Below, in pieces: positions 4,572 through 8,358 of a stretch of 8,358 nucleotides of DNA. Source of the DNA: Candidatus Shapirobacteria bacterium (GTDB taxonomy: Bacteria; Patescibacteriota; Microgenomatia; UBA12405); assembly GCA_003647605.1 (NCBI GenBank), contig QMND01000020.1, positions 1 through 8,358 of the forward strand, read 5' to 3'. The first letter of the stretch is position 1. Each line of letters begins with the position of its first letter. The notes under the pieces were generated by a model that saw only the letters and a list, made by a program, of their open reading frames with translations, searched no databases and was not told where the DNA came from. Both the position numbers and the translations under genes were made by a program.

Positions 4572-6626
4572 CTAATTCGGTTTTTTCCAACTCATCCACT
4601 TACACTTAGGATAATTACTACATCCATAAAACTTCCTGCCTCTTCTAGTTTTTCTAATCACTCCCTCCGCTCCACACTCAGGACACTTAAATCCAGCTAA
4701 CTCCTTATACTGTCTAGTATATTTACAATCAGGAAAACGGCTACAAGAAATAAACTTGCCAAATCTACCCACCCTAATCACCAATTCCCCCTCTTTACAC
4801 TCTGGACACTTTTCACCTATCTTTTCAGTTTCTATCTTAACCCTCTCTGCTTTTTCCATCACCTTCTTAACTTGTTTATCAAAAACTTTCCAAAACCTTT
4901 TCATCATCTTTTTCCAATCCAATTTACCCTCAGCCACCTTATCCAAATCCTCTTCCATTCCTGCTGTAAAAGGCAAAGATAAAATTTCTTCAAAATTCTT
5001 AACCAAAAATTGATTAGTCGCCACACCTACATTAGTTGGCTTAAAACGTCGATTATCGTCTTTTTCTACATATTGTCTCACTTGAATAGTAGCAATAATC
5101 GGCGCATAAGTACTAGGTCGCCCAATCCCTTGTTTTTCTAAACTAGCAACCAAACTAGCATCACTATAACGAGGCGGAGCTTTAGTTTCTACCCCCTCTA
5201 TATTAACTTTTTTAGCCTTTAATTTATCTCCCTCTGTCAATTTAGGCAATAACTGATCCTCAACTTTTTCCCCACTAATCCTCAAAAAACCATCAAACAA
5301 CATCCGCACTCCTTTGGCCACCAAATGCGAATCTTTGTTAACTATATCCAACTTTGTCCTTTCCACTTTAGCCACCGACCCTTGAGTTGCCACTGCCCTT
5401 TTCCAGATCAATTCATACAATTTTTTCTCTCTACCTACCAATTCCATGGCTCTCTTATCAATATCACCAGCTTTAGTCGGTCTAATTGCCTCATGGGCTT
5501 CCTGAGCATTTTTAGATCTATTAGCAAATACCCTAACTTTTTCAGCCACATACTCCTGCCCATACTTCTTAGCTATAAATTTTCTAAAATCAGCAATTGC
5601 CTTAGATGACAAATTTACTGCATCAGTTCGGTGATAAGTAATCAAACCTTTCTCATATAATTTTTGAGCCACACTCATAGTTTGTTTACCTGACCAACCA
5701 AACAACCTTGAGGCAGTTTGTTGTAATTTAGATGTGGTAAAAGGCGGGATTGGACTTCTTTTACTTTCCTTGGCCACCACTTTCTCTACCACAAACTCCT
5801 TATCCCAAGCCCCAACCAGCTTATCAACCTTACTTTTCCTATCAAAAATCGTTTTAGTATATTGGTAATCTCCATCAAATAAAGCTATTTTTTGCTTAAC
5901 CTCAACTCTGTCTTTGCCCACCTTAACCAACTCAGCCCCAAACTTACCAAAATCAACCCCAACTCTATAAAACTTTTCTTTTTTGAAAGCCTTAATCTCA
6001 GCTTCTCTCTCGCAAATCAATCTGACCGCCACCGATTGCACCCGACCAGCCGACAAACCTCTCCTAACTTTTCTCCATAAAACTGGTGATAAACTATAAC
6101 CAACCACCCTATCCAATACTCTTCTAGCCTGCTGGGCGTTAACCAAATCCATATCTACCTGACCCGATTGCTTCAAAGCCCCTTCAACTGCTTCCTTGGT
6201 CACCTCATGAAAACTAATTCTCTTGATTTGCCCTTTTTTTAATTTTAATCGACTCCCCCCTTTAACCTTCTCCTCCACTTTACCTCGCTTACCTTTTTTA
6301 GTCTTCAAAACTACCAATTCAGTCGGGTGTAACAAAATCCACTCTGTATGCCAAGCAATTGCTTCTCCCTCTCTATCAGGATCTGTAGCCAAATATATCT
6401 CATCAATTCCTTTAGCCTGTCTCAATAACTCTTTAATCACCTTAACTTTAGCCTCATCAACCACATATTTCGGCTCAAAACTATCCAAATCTACCCCCAT
6501 ATTCGATCTAGGTAAATCTCTCAAATGACCTACTGTAGCCATAACTTGCCAACCGCTTTTAGCTAAATATTTTCCAATTGTTTTGGCTTTAGTCGGTGAT
6601 TCGACTATTAAAAGTTTTTTTGTCAT
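4572..6626 (-). CDS. topA: DNA topoisomerase I (type IA)
   Basis: This 684-residue enzyme relaxes negatively supercoiled DNA by transient 5'-phosphotyrosine cleavage of one strand. The Toprim domain has LLIVESPTKAKTIGKYL (5-21, Glu9) and TDPDREGEAIAWH (81-93; Asp82, Asp84, Glu86). SAGRVQSVAVRLI is at 192-204. The catalytic Tyr331 lies in GLITYHRTDAVNLS, where the common Ser after TD is Ala. GIGRPSTYAPIIATI is at 500-514. Two C-terminal zinc ribbons have Cys607/610/628/634 and Cys648/651/669/675. Between WH (93) and RISFHEVT (136) there is a roughly 29-residue Lys/Gly-rich insertion relative to E. coli. The ATG at 6626 is preferred because the family's KxLxIVESP motif follows directly; an in-frame ATG at 6635 and GTG at 6653 are possible. 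It follows dprA, the order found in many bacteria. Confidence 0.97.
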   Translation of the reverse strand: MTKKLLIVESPTKAKTIGKYLAKSGWQVMATVGHLRDLPRSNMGVDLDSFEPKYVVDEAKVKVIKELLRQAKGIDEIYLATDPDREGEAIAWHTEWILLHPTELVVLKTKKGKRGKVEEKVKGGSRLKLKKGQIKRISFHEVTKEAVEGALKQSGQVDMDLVNAQQARRVLDRVVGYSLSPVLWRKVRRGLSAGRVQSVAVRLICEREAEIKAFKKEKFYRVGVDFGKFGAELVKVGKDRVEVKQKIALFDGDYQYTKTIFDRKSKVDKLVGAWDKEFVVEKVVAKESKRSPIPPFTTSKLQQTASRLFGWSGKQTMSVAQKLYEKGLITYHRTDAVNLSSKAIADFRKFIAKKYGQEYVAEKVRVFANRSKNAQEAHEAIRPTKAGDIDKRAMELVGREKKLYELIWKRAVATQGSVAKVERTKLDIVNKDSHLVAKGVRMLFDGFLRISGEKVEDQLLPKLTEGDKLKAKKVNIEGVETKAPPRYSDASLVASLEKQGIGRPSTYAPIIATIQVRQYVEKDDNRRFKPTNVGVATNQFLVKNFEEILSLPFTAGMEEDLDKVAEGKLDWKKMMKRFWKVFDKQVKKVMEKAERVKIETEKIGEKCPECKEGELVIRVGRFGKFISCSRFPDCKYTRQYKELAGFKCPECGAEGVIRKTRRGRKFYGCSNYPKCKWMSWKKPN

Positions 6627-6633
6627 ATCAGTC

Positions 6634-6662
6634 ATTGTCGGTAATAATACCACTTATGTCAA
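6634..6662 (-). promoter_or_regulatory. Promoter candidates before topA
   Basis: A perfect -35 TTGACA (6662-6657) is followed after exactly 17 nt by GACAAT (6639-6634, four of six bases), which ends 7 nt before the ATG at 6626. Within the spacer an extended -10, TGGTATTAT (6652-6644), ends 8 nt before the alternative ATG at 6635. Either would place the transcript start at or near a start codon. There is no Shine-Dalgarno before any of the three possible starts. The -35 begins immediately after the dprA stop codon (6665-6663). Confidence 0.5.
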
Positions 6663-7313
6663 TCACTTCAATATTTCCAACCCATCTTTGGCTGTCTCCA
6701 CCACCCCCGCCCCATTCTTAATTAACCAATTAACTCCTCCGCTATTTTTATCCGTTACTCTACCTGGTACCGCCATCACTTCCCTACCTTGTTTGGCCGC
6801 CTGACTAGCTGTCGCCAAAGTTCCACTTCTTCTGCTGGCTTCTACTACTAAAACCCCCTGACTCAAACCAGCAATAATTCTGTTTCTGGGCAAAAAAGAC
6901 TGTCTGTTGGCTGGTTGACCCAACTTTTTTTCTGACACAATCAAGCCTCCCTTTTTCAAAATCAAATCATAAATCCATTTATTGGCCTGTGGAGAAACCA
7001 CATCGACCCCACTGGCTAACACCGCTGTTGTTTTCCCTCCGGCTTTGATACAAGCATAATGAGCTTCTGCGTCTATTCCCAAAGCCATTCCCGATACCAC
7101 CAACCAATCATTTTTCACCAATTCTGGCACAATTTTATTAACCATCACTTTGCCATAATCAGTCATCTGCCTGCTACCCACCACCGCTACTGTTTTTGGA
7201 TAATTCAACAAAGACACATCTCCCAAACAATACAACCTTGAAGAACAATCTGATATCTGTCTTAATAATCGACTAAAACTATCCGCCTGCTTATTCACTA
7301 CCACCGCTTTCAT
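6663..7313 (-). CDS. dprA: DprA/Smf family protein, Rossmann core only
   Basis: DprA loads RecA onto incoming single-stranded DNA during transformation. The Rossmann-like core is complete: TVAVVGSRQMTDYG (41-54), VVSGMALGIDAEAH (72-85), VLASGVDVVSP (98-108), GGLIVSE (122-128), FLPRNRIIAGLS (140-151), VVEASRRSGTLATA (156-169), GREVMAVPG (176-184) and NSGGVNWLIKNGA (190-202). At 216 residues it is shorter than typical DprA (280-370). The N-terminal SAM-like domain is reduced to about 35 residues and the C-terminal winged helix is absent. It follows the AAA_14/DUF4143 ATPase by 8 nt and precedes topA, suggesting one transcription unit. The ATG at 7313 has AGG only 2 nt upstream, too close for a normal Shine-Dalgarno, but TAGAAT lies 5 nt upstream. 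Competence genes are not visible here, so a role in transformation is by family only. Confidence 0.94.
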   Translation of the reverse strand: MKAVVVNKQADSFSRLLRQISDCSSRLYCLGDVSLLNYPKTVAVVGSRQMTDYGKVMVNKIVPELVKNDWLVVSGMALGIDAEAHYACIKAGGKTTAVLASGVDVVSPQANKWIYDLILKKGGLIVSEKKLGQPANRQSFLPRNRIIAGLSQGVLVVEASRRSGTLATASQAAKQGREVMAVPGRVTDKNSGGVNWLIKNGAGVVETAKDGLEILK

Positions 7314-7318
7314 AACCT

Positions 7319-7346
7319 ATTCTAAACCAACAACATCCATTTCCAA
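7319..7346 (-). promoter_or_regulatory. Promoter-like element before dprA
   Basis: TTGGAA (7346-7341), a 16-nt spacer and TAGAAT (7324-7319) precede the dprA ATG by 5 nt. The -10 overlaps the TAG stop of the upstream ATPase. The 14 bases TAGAATAGGTTATG differ at one position from TAGAATGGGTTATG at the left ATPase start, an unrelated gene. The -35 is weak (four of six), so read-through from upstream may matter more. Confidence 0.4.
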
Positions 7347-8358
7347 GCTGGCACCACCTTAATTTTAATCCCCTCAACCTCCAACTCTCCGTCTTCCTCC
7401 AAACTAATTAACCATCCCTCTTTTAATCCAAAAAATCGACAAGCCTTCACCAATGCTCTTATTTCCCTCTCTTTAGTCGATTCCATTTCCATATCCAAGC
7501 AAACCTGAATACATTTTTCTATTCTACCTTGTCCACCTACCACAAAATCACACTCATAATTATCTTCCGTTTTATACATAAAAACATCCTCGTACACACT
7601 CCTTAAATACCAAAAAACCACCGACTCCAATCTTCGACTCAAACTATCAACATCTTTAATATTTACCGCCCCCCACAAACCATTGTCTATTATAAAAACT
7701 TTCTTTCTAGCCAATTCCGTCTGTCTACCTGATTTCTCATATTTAGATAAAGTACTCAACAAATAAACCGTCTCCGCATAATCTAAATAATCATACAAAC
7801 TATTTCGACCAATTTTTAAACCAGCTGATTTAAAGGTGTTGTAAATTTTATTAATCGAAAATTCTTTGGCATGACTAGCCAACAACTGACGCATAAAAAA
7901 CTTAATATTTTTAACACTAGAAATCTGATATCTTTCCACCAAATCGTTATAAATCATAGTATTAAAATAATCCTGCAATATCGTCCTTTTTAAATCATTG
8001 TCTTTATTACCTGCCACTATCTCAGGAAAAGAACCATACATCAAAAATTGTTTAAACAAACTAATCGTCTTAGATTTACCCCGACTACTATAAATGTCTT
8101 TTTTAATTCCCTTAAAATCTAAATACTCAGACCAATATAAAGGTAATAATTCCACACTTATTCCCCTACCTCTTAAACTAGTCGCAATTTCCTTGCTCAA
8201 CAATTTAGCATTAGAACCGCTAATAAATAATTTTTTAGACACCGAATCATCCATCCTTCTCACAAATTTTTGCCAACCACTTATATTCTGAATTTCATCA
8301 AAGAAAAAATACACCTCGTTTAACTTGTTATCAGCATATAATTCTCTATACGATTGTA
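7322..8358 (-). CDS. AAA_14/DUF4143 family ATPase, N-terminus beyond right edge
   Basis: The frame is open from the right edge to TAG at 7324-7322, about 344 visible residues. Walker B VYFFFDEIQN begins at 8314, followed by LFISGSNAKLL (sensor), LRGRGISVELLPLYWSEYL, the LFKQFLMYGSFPEIV region, a DUF4143 core with RRLESVVFWYLRS and NYECDFVV, and the typical tail CIQVCLDMEMESTKEREIRAL ending in VVPAWKWMLL. Walker A and about 70 N-terminal residues must lie outside. The DUF4143 end resembles a PD-(D/E)xK-type fold: the Asp of ECDFVV is present, but the position where some members have Lys reads IQVC, a frequent variant in this family. The gene is 8 nt upstream of dprA. It is a different subtype from the ATPase at the left edge, which it does not closely match in sequence. 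Cellular role unknown. Confidence 0.93.
   Translation of the reverse strand, partial: QSYRELYADNKLNEVYFFFDEIQNISGWQKFVRRMDDSVSKKLFISGSNAKLLSKEIATSLRGRGISVELLPLYWSEYLDFKGIKKDIYSSRGKSKTISLFKQFLMYGSFPEIVAGNKDNDLKRTILQDYFNTMIYNDLVERYQISSVKNIKFFMRQLLASHAKEFSINKIYNTFKSAGLKIGRNSLYDYLDYAETVYLLSTLSKYEKSGRQTELARKKVFIIDNGLWGAVNIKDVDSLSRRLESVVFWYLRSVYEDVFMYKTEDNYECDFVVGGQGRIEKCIQVCLDMEMESTKEREIRALVKACRFFGLKEGWLISLEEDGELEVEGIKIKVVPAWKWMLLV

Noticed and set aside
4756..6528. Plus-strand open frames opposite topA
   Set aside because: Antisense shadows of a well-supported gene, with Ser/Leu/Phe-rich low-complexity translations.
6627..6653. GTG start giving a nine-residue longer topoisomerase I
   Set aside because: The family motif follows directly after the ATG at 6626, and the extra residues do not match known TopA starts; ATG at 6635 remains possible.
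6583..6804. Plus-strand open frame across the dprA-topA junction
   Set aside because: Overlaps the ends of two conserved genes on the other strand and has no recognised motif.
8094..8291. Plus-strand open frame opposite the right ATPase
   Set aside because: Antisense to a conserved ATPase region, with no support of its own.
8312..8314. GTG at 8314 as the start of the right ATPase
   Set aside because: It encodes the Val of Walker B and the frame stays open to the window edge, so the true start lies outside.
1..8358. Alternative genetic code with TGA as Gly or Trp
   Set aside because: TGA ends tsf, dprA and the 93-residue ORF at sensible positions, and conserved Gly and Trp use ordinary codons.
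1..8358. CRISPR array, tRNA, rRNA, insertion sequence or attachment site
   Set aside because: Nearly all DNA is accounted for by genes; no regular spaced repeats, cloverleaf, transposase or terminal inverted repeats were seen.

Overview
The window is a dense, AT-rich stretch of bacterial chromosome with every supported gene on the minus strand. It most resembles a reduced-genome lineage of the Candidate Phyla Radiation (Patescibacteria, perhaps a Microgenomates-like group). The reasons are a half-size EF-Ts, a minimal DprA lacking flanking domains, Lys-rich insertions and extensions in housekeeping proteins, nearly no intergenic DNA, and a Firmicutes-like gene order from which biosynthetic genes are missing. 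TGA serves as a stop (tsf, dprA, the 93-residue ORF), which argues against the TGA=Gly CPR lineages. The lineage call is inference from gene features only.

Layout in transcription order, right to left. An AAA_14/DUF4143 ATPase (7322 to the right edge, N-terminus outside) is followed after 8 nt by dprA (6663-7313) and then topA (4572-6626). A 116-nt gap holds an extended -10 promoter and a possibly structured leader for rpsB (3571-4455), then tsf (3073-3534), a possible 35-codon ORF (2948-3055), frr (2382-2933) and the RseP-type protease gene (1327-2379). A 73-nt gap contains a textbook sigma-70 promoter. It drives an unrecognised 93-residue ORF (972-1253), followed by a second AAA_14/DUF4143 ATPase (1-941) that runs off the left edge.

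The central block covers translation (S2, EF-Ts, ribosome recycling factor), intramembrane proteolysis and DNA topology/processing. It reads as a collapsed version of the Bacillus-type order dprA-topA ... rpsB-tsf-pyrH-frr-uppS-cdsA-dxr-rseP, with pyrH, uppS, cdsA and dxr absent from between their usual neighbours. The ATPase genes at the two edges are the accessory part.

The most interesting non-coding signal is a set of promoter-like elements placed so that transcription would begin at or within a few bases of the start codon (left ATPase, dprA, topA, frr). None of these starts has a well-placed Shine-Dalgarno sequence, so leaderless mRNAs are suggested. No tRNA, rRNA, CRISPR array, insertion sequence or convincing intrinsic terminator was seen. 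I did not find strong evidence for a wholly new system; the best candidate for unknown biology is the 93-residue ORF plus ATPase pair.
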